Assembly (NCBI GenBank): GCA_018432235.1
Contig: JAHDLO010000030.1
Location: 1 to 52,435, forward strand
Direction: 5' to 3'
Origin: Clostridiaceae bacterium
Lineage (GTDB): Bacteria > Bacillota > Clostridia > Peptostreptococcales > Natronincolaceae
DNA: 52,435 nucleotides
This document shows positions 16,997-24,912 of this stretch, one piece after another. The position numbers and the translations under genes are program-made. The notes below the pieces were generated by a model. It made no database searches. It saw nothing but the letters and a program-made list of their open reading frames with translations, and had not been told where the DNA came from. Numbering within the stretch: position 1 is the first letter of the stretch; each line of letters begins with the position of its first letter.

Positions 16997-18151
16997 ATGT
17001 TTTTACACAATTATATATATCGGCTAAAATGCTTGATAAGAGATAAAGAGACGGTATTCTGGACCATGATATTTCCATTAGTACTGGCGACCCTATTCTA
17101 TATGGCCTTTTCTAATATCGCCAATTTCGAAGGCTTTTCCCCCGTAAAGGTGGGCATTGTTGATAATCAAGAGCTTCAAGAAAACACGAATTTTCTTAGG
17201 GCCTTAGCCTCTGTATCTGGAGAGACAGCTGCAGCAGATGATAGAGAATTGTTTATTATATCTTATGTTTCAAGGGCGGAGGCAGAGGCTTTGCTTCAGA
17301 GCAATAAAATATCAGGATATATTTATATAGAAGAGGACATCAATTTAGTTGTAAAGCACACCGGCATTAACCAATCCATTATAAAGGGCTTTCTTGACGA
17401 TTTTAAGCAAACCACCTCTACGGTGATGACCATAGTAAGCAGAAATCCCATGGTTGATCAAGGGCTTCTCATCAACACAATAGCCGAAAGAAGAGAATAT
17501 CTAAAGGAGCAGCCAATCGGCATGGAAAACCCGGACCCTATGGTGGTGTATTTTTATTCCTTGATTGCTATGGCTTGTCTATACGGCGGATTTTGGGGAA
17601 TGAAGGAGGTTACGGCAATACAGGCAAACCAATCACCTCAGGGAGCAAGAATCAGCTTGGCGCCTGCCCATAAGATGAAGCTTTTCTTGGCCTCGATGCT
17701 GGCGGCTACCACCATCCAAATGGGCATTATTAGTGTGCTATTGCTGTATATGTCCTTTGTCCTTAAGATAAGCTTTGGGGGAAGGCTAAGCTATATTATT
17801 TTGATCTGCTTAGTAGGTACTATTACAGGGGTAACCTTCGGCACCTTTATTTCATCAGTGGTTAAGAGGGGGGAGGGACTTAAAATTGGTATATTGATTG
17901 GTGTGACCCAGATACTTTCTTTTCTTGCTGGCATGATGTATGACAAGATGAAATATATCGTCAATACTAAAGCACCAATCTTAGGGATTCTGAACCCTAT
18001 CAATCTCATCGCTGATAGCTTCTATGCATTGTATTATTACGACAGCTACAATAAGTTCTTTACAAATATAGCCTATCTCTGTGGCTTTATCATTGGATTT
18101 AGCATTATAACCTATATGGTTTTAAGGAGGCAAAAATATGGTAGCATATAA
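16997..18151 (+). CDS. ABC-2 permease, subunit 1
   Basis: A permease of about 384 residues with the ABC-2 layout. One N-terminal TM (WTMIFPLVLATLFYMAF) is followed by a large ~150-residue extracytoplasmic domain and five C-terminal TMs starting near YFYSLIAMACLYGGFWGM. ATG at 16997 with GAGGAGG upstream is preferred. It overlaps the next permease by 14 nt. Together with the next gene it probably forms a heterodimer exporting a lipophilic drug or peptide. Confidence 0.87.
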   Translation: MFLHNYIYRLKCLIRDKETVFWTMIFPLVLATLFYMAFSNIANFEGFSPVKVGIVDNQELQENTNFLRALASVSGETAAADDRELFIISYVSRAEAEALLQSNKISGYIYIEEDINLVVKHTGINQSIIKGFLDDFKQTTSTVMTIVSRNPMVDQGLLINTIAERREYLKEQPIGMENPDPMVVYFYSLIAMACLYGGFWGMKEVTAIQANQSPQGARISLAPAHKMKLFLASMLAATTIQMGIISVLLLYMSFVLKISFGGRLSYIILICLVGTITGVTFGTFISSVVKRGEGLKIGILIGVTQILSFLAGMMYDKMKYIVNTKAPILGILNPINLIADSFYALYYYDSYNKFFTNIAYLCGFIIGFSIITYMVLRRQKYGSI

Positions 18152-19304
18152 AGCTTTTTTCAAGGTGATATCTAAAAACCTCACGGTACTAATGATATAT
18201 GTGGTTGTTTTCATCTCCTTAGCCATGGCTCTGGCAAATACCTACAGTCCTGCCGGAGAGGCAAGCTTCATCGATGCCAAGGTGAATATCGTGTTCATCA
18301 ATTACGATGAGGAAACCGAAATCGTAAGGGGTCTTAGGGGCTACTTGGAGAAAAATGCTAATATTGTAGACATTTCAGATGAGACTGAGAAGCTTCAGGA
18401 TGCTTTGTTCTTTAAGGAGGCTGAATATATCGTTAAGGTACCTAAGGGCTTTTCAGAGGGAATACTGATGGGAGAGACACCACAGCTGGAAAGCACCGCT
18501 ATACCAACCTCCCCCAGCAGAGTCTACATGGATAACATGCTAAACAAATATATGAATACTGTCAAAGCTTACATTACAACTATGGGGGATATTTCTCATG
18601 CTGAGCTGGTGAGGCTGGTGGCAACCGATTTAGAGGAAAAAATTCCAGTGGACTTAATAGATTCTCAATTAGAGCTAGCTAATAATCAGAAACGGGCTTA
18701 TTATTTCAATTTCATGTCTTATTCAATCTTTGCCGTATTGATACTGGGGGTATGCACCGTAATGATTGTATTCAACAAGCCGGATTTAAAGAAACGGAAT
18801 CTTTGCACTCCTGTGAAAATAAAGCACATGAATTTACAGCTGGTGCTGGGAAATATCAGCTTTGCCCTTCTTACCTGGCTGGTGATGGTGTTGCCCAGCT
18901 TCATTCTTTACGGAGGCTTCATGTTTACCACAAAGGGACTTTTATATCTTGTAAACTCCTTGATTTTCACCATAGCAGCATTAAGTATAAGCTATCTCGT
19001 AGGTAATATACTAAAAAGTCGAAATGCGATGTCAGGTGCCGCCAATGTAATAGCTCTAGGCTCCAGCTTCATCAGCGGTGTGTTTGTGCCTCAGGAGTTT
19101 TTAGGCAGCACTGTTCAGAAGATCGCCAGCTTTACACCGACCTATTGGTATGTAAAATCCAACAATATCATTTCTGGAATGGAGAGCTTTACAGCAGAGG
19201 GGCTAAGGCCTGTATTCTTAAACATGCTGGTTATATTAGGCTTTGCTGTAGCTATGCTTTCAATGGCTATGGTGCTGATTAAGCAGCGGAGGGTCAGTAA
19301 TTAA
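18138..19304 (+). CDS. ABC-2 permease, subunit 2
   Basis: A 388-residue paralogue of the previous permease. TM1 (LTVLMIYVVVFISLAMALAN) is followed by an extracytoplasmic region and five C-terminal TMs, including LSISYLVGNILKSRNAMSGA and the family-typical FISGVFVPQEFLG. The start overlaps the previous gene; AAGGAGG lies just upstream. It closes the operon and is followed by a strong hairpin at 19335. Confidence 0.87.
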   Translation: MVAYKAFFKVISKNLTVLMIYVVVFISLAMALANTYSPAGEASFIDAKVNIVFINYDEETEIVRGLRGYLEKNANIVDISDETEKLQDALFFKEAEYIVKVPKGFSEGILMGETPQLESTAIPTSPSRVYMDNMLNKYMNTVKAYITTMGDISHAELVRLVATDLEEKIPVDLIDSQLELANNQKRAYYFNFMSYSIFAVLILGVCTVMIVFNKPDLKKRNLCTPVKIKHMNLQLVLGNISFALLTWLVMVLPSFILYGGFMFTTKGLLYLVNSLIFTIAALSISYLVGNILKSRNAMSGAANVIALGSSFISGVFVPQEFLGSTVQKIASFTPTYWYVKSNNIISGMESFTAEGLRPVFLNMLVILGFAVAMLSMAMVLIKQRRVSN

Positions 19305-19334
19305 TAAAAATATATTTTAAAAGTTTATAGTCAT

Positions 19335-19363
19335 ACCTGCCTTGATTTTAGGCAGGTACTTTT
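19335..19363 (+). terminator. Intrinsic terminator of the ABC-2 operon
   Basis: Arms ACCTGCC (19335-19341) and GGCAGGT (19351-19357) with a 9-nt loop precede ACTTTTTG. It lies 30 nt after the last permease stop. Confidence 0.85.
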
Positions 19364-19440
19364 TGTGGGAAAAATGGAGTTTGGGATATGTATGGTTAAT
19401 ATTTTATAGGATTGTTAACAGATTTTGAATTTTGCATCAA

Positions 19441-19500
19441 TTGACATATAAAGTGATTTTATTGAATATAGGGTTCGGCATATATCATGTTACGTAACAT
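19441..19500 (+). promoter_or_regulatory. Candidate promoter and palindromic operator far upstream of the RiPP genes
   Basis: TTGACA (19441-19446), 17 bp, then GAATAT (19464-19469) make a plausible promoter. A perfect 14-bp palindrome, ATGTTACGTAACAT (19487-19500), follows. They lie 710 nt before the maturase start, inside an 850-nt very AT-rich gap (19364-20211). That gap also holds an 18-bp palindrome (19993-20010) and a mini-ORF MIIFGIL (19960-19983) behind AAAGGGGGAG. No other gene was recognised there. Confidence 0.4.
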
Positions 19501-20211
19501 TGATTTATTATTAATAATTTAACAGGTATATATTATTATAGAAAAAGTTTTTGCTGCATTTTGTTGCGCATGCTTTTAAATAAAAATGTAACTCTATTCG
19601 AATCATTTATATTTTATTGTTTAAGGATTGTCTGACAAATTAAATTATTTAAATTAAATAAATGCCAGTTAAAAGTTTACGTATATTTTATTGCTTATAT
19701 GCTTAAATAGCTTAAAATCAATAAATGTCCCTGGATAAATTTACATATAAAATCAAAAAATAAAAATTTAAACTATATTACATCTTATTGAGTTTTTAAT
19801 TATATTATAATTACATTGAGTAATAAAATTGGCTCAATATATATTAAACAAAAAATATTTACAGATGTTTCTAAAAATGATAACATATAATGGAATATAT
19901 GTTTTGAGAATACAATATTTGAAAATATAGGAAATTTATTTAAAGGGGGAGATGCTGTTATGATAATTTTTGGTATTTTATGATGTGTATAAATAAAAAT
20001 GCATTTTTATCAAATTTAAGCAAGGCTTTTTATTTATGTAAGTTTATTTTCGCTGTACTAATATACAATAGCTATGTTGAAATACATTATCCTCCTTTAT
20101 TTGTTTTACTTCAATAGTACATTTATATCCCCAAAACAATCAAATTTCCCAGTATATTAAAAAATATAAGCTAATGACAATTTGCACAGCGTAATATGGA
20201 GGTGTAACTAA

Positions 20212-22398
20212 ATGGATGAAAGAACCTATTCGGTCGGAAAATTAGCTCAAAATTGGAAGAGTGAAAAAGCACAAACTATAACATTCATAGTAACCAATGA
20301 CTGCAATCTTCGCTGTAAGTACTGCTATATTACACATAAATCTGAAGACAAAATTATGGATTTTTCAGTGGCTAAAAATTTTATAGATTATTTATTAACA
20401 TTTGACAATATAAAATTTTCTGAGGCTGTGATATTAGAGTTTATAGGCGGCGAACCTTTTCTAGAAGTGGAGTTAATAGATAAAATATGTGATTATTTCA
20501 AAGTAGCGGCGTATAAATTAGATCATCAATGGTATTGGAATTATAGAATCAGTATTTGCACCAATGGAATTAATTATTCAAGTGAAGCAGTACAAAAATT
20601 TATTGCAAAAAATTATAATAAAATGTCTTTATCTATCACTTTAGACGGTACAAAAGAAAAGCACGACCTTCAAAGGGTATTTCCAGATGACAGAGGTTCT
20701 TACGACATTATAAGTAAAAACATAGATTTGTGGTTAAAGCAGTTTCCAGGTACAACTAAGGTAACCTTTGCAAGCGATGATCTTCCAATGTTAAAGGATA
20801 GTATTATTTCTTTATGGAATTTGGGAGTACATACTGTAAATGCCAATGTTGTATTTGAAAATGTCTGGAAAGATGGAGATGACAAGATTTTAGAAGAGCA
20901 ATTGATAGCGTTGGCAGATCACATATTTGATAATAATTTGTATGATAAAGACTTGATTTGTTCGTTTTTTGATGAGAGTATAGGATACCCTTATGACGAA
21001 AAAGATTTAAATGCCACCTATTGCGGCGCTGGAAAAATGATAGGGCTAAGTCCAGAAGGAAACATATACCCCTGTTTGAGATATTATGCTCATTCCCTCA
21101 ATAATCATGAAGAATGGCCTATTGGAAATATTAAAGAGGGAATAGATATGGAAATGGTTAGACCTTTTATGCTGGCATCTAACCGTTTGCAAAGTGATCA
21201 GGAATGTATCAACTGTGAAGTTGCAACAGGTTGCGCATTTTGTCAAGGCTTTAATTATGATGAAGCCAAAACGCCTACAAATTTTTATAGAGCAAAATAT
21301 ATATGCAAAATGCACAAGGCGCGGGTCAGAGCAAATAATTATTATTTTGCTAAGCTTTTCAACAAATACAATTTAAAACGTCCTGAAATTAATCGACATC
21401 GAAAAGAGCTATATTTCTTGTTGTCGGAAGATTATGAGAATTACTGTAGCTTTAATAACAAAAATAGTTTAAGGAGTTTTATGAGTATAGATACAATTCT
21501 AAAAGGGCTTAAATTTGCCTATCATAATTTTTACAATCCTGTTTTTGTACATTCAAAAAGTGAATTCTCATTTGAAAATATAAAGGACTATGAAAGCTAT
21601 GACATTTTGCACATTGTACCTGCAAAATTCTTAGATAAGGCTGTTGACTGTGGACTTAAGAGAATATTGCCTGTATACGATTTAAATAGTTTATCTTATA
21701 AGGATCCAAATTATGAAAACGTAATATTGAATATTGCTGCATCAGAGATAGAACAGCTATATGATTCAGTAAAAATATTATTAACGAGGACAAGTCGTAT
21801 AAATATAAACATAATAGACTTAGATAAACAATTTGATGAACTTGAATATAGAAGACAAATGCTAAAAATAAAAGATTTAATATTAGGTATTGAGAAGAGT
21901 CAGGGAATTTTTAAAGAAGTAAGCCTACTAACAGATGTACTTTTTATCAATTCTCATGATAATTGTAAAGCAGGTCACAAGACCTTTGTGCTATCGCCCA
22001 ATGAAAAATTATATACCTGCTGTGCAATATATTCTAATGAGGCAAAATCTAGTATCGGCAACATAAATGATGGAATCAGTGTCGATTATGATGCAAGACT
22101 TTATGAAATTGAAAATAGTAATCTATGCAGACTATGTGATGCATACCAGTGTAAGAACTGCATTTACACAAATAAGGTAAGCACAAAAGAAGTTAATGTA
22201 TCTCCATCATTCCAATGCAGAAAAAGCCACGTTGAGAGATTAGTTTCATCTGAAATATTAAATGAACTTAACCAGATATCAAAGTTTAAACTAAATATTG
22301 ATAAAAAAATTGCCGAGTTAGGATATCAGGATCCGATAGCAGCTTTTTTTAATATTAACAATGAGTCGCATGGCTACTATAAATATGAAAAAAAATAA
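20212..22398 (+). CDS. Radical SAM/SPASM CXXX-repeat peptide maturase, two-part fusion
   Basis: A 728-residue RiPP maturase. The radical SAM cluster motif is C31-X3-C35-X2-C38 (NDCNLRCKYCY), with EFIGGEP and SITLDGTKEKHD downstream. A first SPASM-type set is C271, C288, C332-X2-C335-X5-C341-X2-C344 and C365. The second half lacks a CX3CX2C motif but repeats the pattern: C585, C603/C604, C639-X2-C642-X4-C647-X2-C650 and C669. From memory, known CXXX loci often encode these halves as separate proteins. It probably installs thioether or similar links on the Cys-rich peptide at 22765. GGAGG precedes the ATG. Codon use is strongly AT-rich. Confidence 0.85.
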   Translation: MDERTYSVGKLAQNWKSEKAQTITFIVTNDCNLRCKYCYITHKSEDKIMDFSVAKNFIDYLLTFDNIKFSEAVILEFIGGEPFLEVELIDKICDYFKVAAYKLDHQWYWNYRISICTNGINYSSEAVQKFIAKNYNKMSLSITLDGTKEKHDLQRVFPDDRGSYDIISKNIDLWLKQFPGTTKVTFASDDLPMLKDSIISLWNLGVHTVNANVVFENVWKDGDDKILEEQLIALADHIFDNNLYDKDLICSFFDESIGYPYDEKDLNATYCGAGKMIGLSPEGNIYPCLRYYAHSLNNHEEWPIGNIKEGIDMEMVRPFMLASNRLQSDQECINCEVATGCAFCQGFNYDEAKTPTNFYRAKYICKMHKARVRANNYYFAKLFNKYNLKRPEINRHRKELYFLLSEDYENYCSFNNKNSLRSFMSIDTILKGLKFAYHNFYNPVFVHSKSEFSFENIKDYESYDILHIVPAKFLDKAVDCGLKRILPVYDLNSLSYKDPNYENVILNIAASEIEQLYDSVKILLTRTSRININIIDLDKQFDELEYRRQMLKIKDLILGIEKSQGIFKEVSLLTDVLFINSHDNCKAGHKTFVLSPNEKLYTCCAIYSNEAKSSIGNINDGISVDYDARLYEIENSNLCRLCDAYQCKNCIYTNKVSTKEVNVSPSFQCRKSHVERLVSSEILNELNQISKFKLNIDKKIAELGYQDPIAAFFNINNESHGYYKYEKK

Positions 22399-22414
22399 TA
22401 AAGGAGGCTTTTTT

Positions 22415-22678
22415 ATGGATAGCAAGGTAGTTTGGCAGTTATCAGAAGAAGATTTAAATGAAATTCAAGATTTATTTGAAAGGAAGATTGCTATTGAGAA
22501 CCTAATAAAAATTGTGAATCTTAAGGATGGTGACATATATGAAAAGCTTATAAAGGACTACGGAAAGATAACAAGAGAATTTCAGCAATGGTGGGATATT
22601 AAAAGTTCTCAATATAAATGGGAAGGAACAAATTGGTGGGTCGATTTTACTAAAAGTCAGGTGTTGACCAGAATATAA
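22415..22678 (+). CDS. CXXX-repeat peptide modification system protein
   Basis: An 87-residue soluble protein starting MDSKVVWQLSEEDLNEIQDL and ending in a Trp-rich segment (QQWWDIKSSQYKWEGTNWW). It resembles the small accessory protein that accompanies CXXX-repeat precursors. It may deliver the precursor to the maturase; that is inference. ATG at 22415 with AAAGGAGG 7 nt upstream is the real start, 16 nt after the maturase stop. An in-frame ATG at 22361 lies inside the maturase gene and lacks a ribosome-binding site. Confidence 0.72.
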   Translation: MDSKVVWQLSEEDLNEIQDLFERKIAIENLIKIVNLKDGDIYEKLIKDYGKITREFQQWWDIKSSQYKWEGTNWWVDFTKSQVLTRI

Positions 22679-22689
22679 TTTATAAGGAT

Positions 22690-22730
22690 GCTTAAGGCTA
22701 TAGATTTTTATGTAGCCTTGCATAATAAGC
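22690..22730 (+). promoter_or_regulatory. Hairpin before the precursor gene
   Basis: AAGGCTA (22694-22700) pairs with TAGCCTT (22713-22719). An outer GCTTA/TAAGC pairing (22690-22694, 22726-22730) overlaps it at one base. It lies in the 86-nt gap before the precursor and may be an RNA processing or attenuation site. Confidence 0.35.
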
Positions 22731-22764
22731 ACAATAAATTCAGTAAAGAAAGGGGGGGAGAAGA

Positions 22765-23031
22765 ATGGCATATCAAAGTAAGATAGCCCAGAATGTTTTA
22801 TTAAACCCAATTTCGATTCAGTCAACATGTAGTGGTTGTTCTGGAAGCTGTACAGGTGATTGTGGGACTTCATGTCAAGTAGCATGCGCTACAACTTGCA
22901 CATACTCGTGTGAGGGTTCTTGTCAAGGAAGTTGTAAGTACACTTGTGATTCTGGATGCTCAGATAATTGTGGACATACTTGTTCCACAAGCTGTGCTCA
23001 GGGATGTGCTTTTGGTGTAGGAATGGGTTAG
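22765..23031 (+). CDS. CXXX-repeat RiPP precursor peptide
   Basis: An 88-residue ribosomal peptide. Residues 1-21 form a Cys-free leader (MAYQSKIAQNVLLNPIS...). Sixteen cysteines follow: C22, then C25 and every fourth residue to C81, so 15 lie in strict CXXX register. Gly, Ser and Thr dominate between them, and the tail is AFGVGMG. It should be the substrate of the radical SAM maturase at 20212 and be exported by the ABC protein at 23133. No GG cleavage site and no protease gene are seen. The ribosome-binding site AGGGGGGG is unusually strong. Confidence 0.9.
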   Translation: MAYQSKIAQNVLLNPISIQSTCSGCSGSCTGDCGTSCQVACATTCTYSCEGSCQGSCKYTCDSGCSDNCGHTCSTSCAQGCAFGVGMG

Positions 23032-23043
23032 TGTTTATTTTGT

Positions 23044-23084
23044 AATTATATTTCCCGATAGACTTGCTATCGGGAAATATAATT
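23044..23084 (+). terminator. Perfect 18-bp hairpin between precursor and exporter
   Basis: AATTATATTTCCCGATAG (23044-23061) pairs perfectly with 23067-23084 around a 5-nt loop (ACTTG). It begins 12 nt after the precursor stop. No long T tract follows, so it may stabilise the precursor mRNA or act as a leaky terminator that makes precursor exceed exporter. Confidence 0.75.
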
Positions 23085-23132
23085 ATTATTCAAAATAATG
23101 AGCTTTTTCGTAGGGCATACTGTGGAGGTATT

Positions 23133-24887
23133 ATGATCAAGAATAATGAAAATAAAAAGTTAATTTCTTTTTTAAAAAAATATTTTTATGCTAGTAAAAT
23201 AAGTATAGTAGCTCTTGTGTTGCTTATTTTCTTTGGTTCTTCTATAGGGAATTTGAGTCCATTTTTATATGGAAAAATGTTAGATAGTATTATAGATTCT
23301 GACTTAAATCATTTGTTCGTTCTTATTATCATTTATTTTATTATAACAATAGGTACGGTGCTGCTTAGCTTATTTGAGGATTATCTAGGAAAATTGGTGT
23401 CATTCAATATTGTGAAAGCTTCACAGAACAATCTTTTAGATAAAATAATTAGATTAAAAGCTATTACATTACAAAAATATACTACAGGTGAACTTATTTC
23501 ACGCATGAACGGAGACTGTGAGGGTGTAGTAAGTTTCTGCTTGAATGTCATTACAAGCTTTTTACACATCTTTATTAATCTCTCTATATCTATTTATTTT
23601 GTTATAAAAATTTCGACACATCTTTCATCTGTAGCAATATTTTATATACCAGCTACCATATTAGTAACACTTGTGTCACGCAAAAGTTTCAAACGACTTG
23701 CAGAGGAAAGAAAGCTTTTTTATGATAAATATTTTAGCTATTTAAATGAGGTATTTATCAATACTATGGGAATAAAATCCTTTGGGCTTGAAAAAAAGGT
23801 ATTAAATAAGTATGGGGATTTAATTGTAAAAGAACGTACGATTATAAAAAAATCTATTTTTTTAAGTGGAAAAATTCAAATGTTAAATACGTTAATTACG
23901 GTGCTATCGTCTTTATTTATCATATATTTATCTGGAGTTTTAATCAAGAATAACCTGCTGACAATTGGAACCATGGTTTCATTTAATACATATATTAATA
24001 AGTTATTTTCCTCTATTTCACAAATTTTAGGGTTAAATATAAGTAAACAGGAGGTAATAGTTTCATTAGATAGAATACTAGCTTTTACTTCAATGGACAG
24101 CGAAGAGAGAGAAAATGAAGGTACAGTCATGTATGAGCCTACATACATTTGTGCTAGAAATATCAGCTTTAGTTATAATGAGGAAGATGTTATCATCGAC
24201 GATTTAAGTTTTGATATTAATCTACCTGGTTTTTATGGTTTTGTAGGGAAAAATGGATGTGGAAAAAGTACACTGGCTAAATTGTTGATAAAGCTGTATG
24301 ATATAGATAAAGGCAATTTGGAAATAAATGGACTGGAATATAGAAATTGTTCTACAAAATCAATCAGAAACAATATTACATATATTCAAAAAGAGGACTT
24401 TTTCTTCAATGATTCGATATATAACAATCTTATATTAGCAAATGAAATAGCCTCTGGAGAGGATATAGATAAAGCATGCAGGATGGCAGGAATAAAAGAA
24501 TTTATAGACTCTCTACCAGAAGGATATGAAACAATTATAGGTGAGGGGGGGGCCTTCCTTTCCAGCGGACAAAAACAAAAACTCAATATTGTAAGAGCAA
24601 TTCTAAAAAAATCTAAGATTTATATTTTTGATGAAACAACTGCAAATTTAGATGGCAAAGCTGAAAGAGACATTATAAACCTCTTAAAAGAAATAAGCTC
24701 AAATTCTATCGTTATTTTTATTAGCCATAAGGTTTCTTCAATAGCGCAAAGCGATATGATTTTCTTAATGGATAGTGGAAGGATTATTGACAGTGGTACT
24801 CATCAAGAACTTTTGGAAGAAAATCTTAATTATCAAGAGCTATTTAGAAGTTCCAGTTTATTTTCTGCAGAACCTGCAGAGGCTTAA
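23133..24887 (+). CDS. ABC exporter (fused permease-ATPase) of the RiPP locus
   Basis: A 584-residue half-transporter. Six TMs occupy about residues 25-300. The ATPase follows with Walker A VGKNGCGKST, signature LSSGQKQKLNIVRA, Walker B IYIFDETTANLD and switch FISHK. No C39 peptidase domain is present, so it cannot cut a leader itself. It probably exports the modified CXXX peptide. ATG at 23133 with TGGAGG upstream is chosen over 23064, which would overlap the hairpin. Codon use is AT-rich like the maturase. Confidence 0.87.
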   Translation: MIKNNENKKLISFLKKYFYASKISIVALVLLIFFGSSIGNLSPFLYGKMLDSIIDSDLNHLFVLIIIYFIITIGTVLLSLFEDYLGKLVSFNIVKASQNNLLDKIIRLKAITLQKYTTGELISRMNGDCEGVVSFCLNVITSFLHIFINLSISIYFVIKISTHLSSVAIFYIPATILVTLVSRKSFKRLAEERKLFYDKYFSYLNEVFINTMGIKSFGLEKKVLNKYGDLIVKERTIIKKSIFLSGKIQMLNTLITVLSSLFIIYLSGVLIKNNLLTIGTMVSFNTYINKLFSSISQILGLNISKQEVIVSLDRILAFTSMDSEERENEGTVMYEPTYICARNISFSYNEEDVIIDDLSFDINLPGFYGFVGKNGCGKSTLAKLLIKLYDIDKGNLEINGLEYRNCSTKSIRNNITYIQKEDFFFNDSIYNNLILANEIASGEDIDKACRMAGIKEFIDSLPEGYETIIGEGGAFLSSGQKQKLNIVRAILKKSKIYIFDETTANLDGKAERDIINLLKEISSNSIVIFISHKVSSIAQSDMIFLMDSGRIIDSGTHQELLEENLNYQELFRSSSLFSAEPAEA

Positions 24888-24912
24888 AACAAGTACAGGG
24901 AGATGATATCGG

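Noticed and set aside
22502..22885. 127-codon minus-strand frame across the precursor
   Set aside because: It runs opposite the accessory protein and precursor, with no start site or recognisable content.
22786..23020. Tandem DNA repeat or CRISPR-like array in the Cys-rich region
   Set aside because: The regularity is at the protein level (Cys codons every 12 nt); the DNA between differs and there are no spacers.
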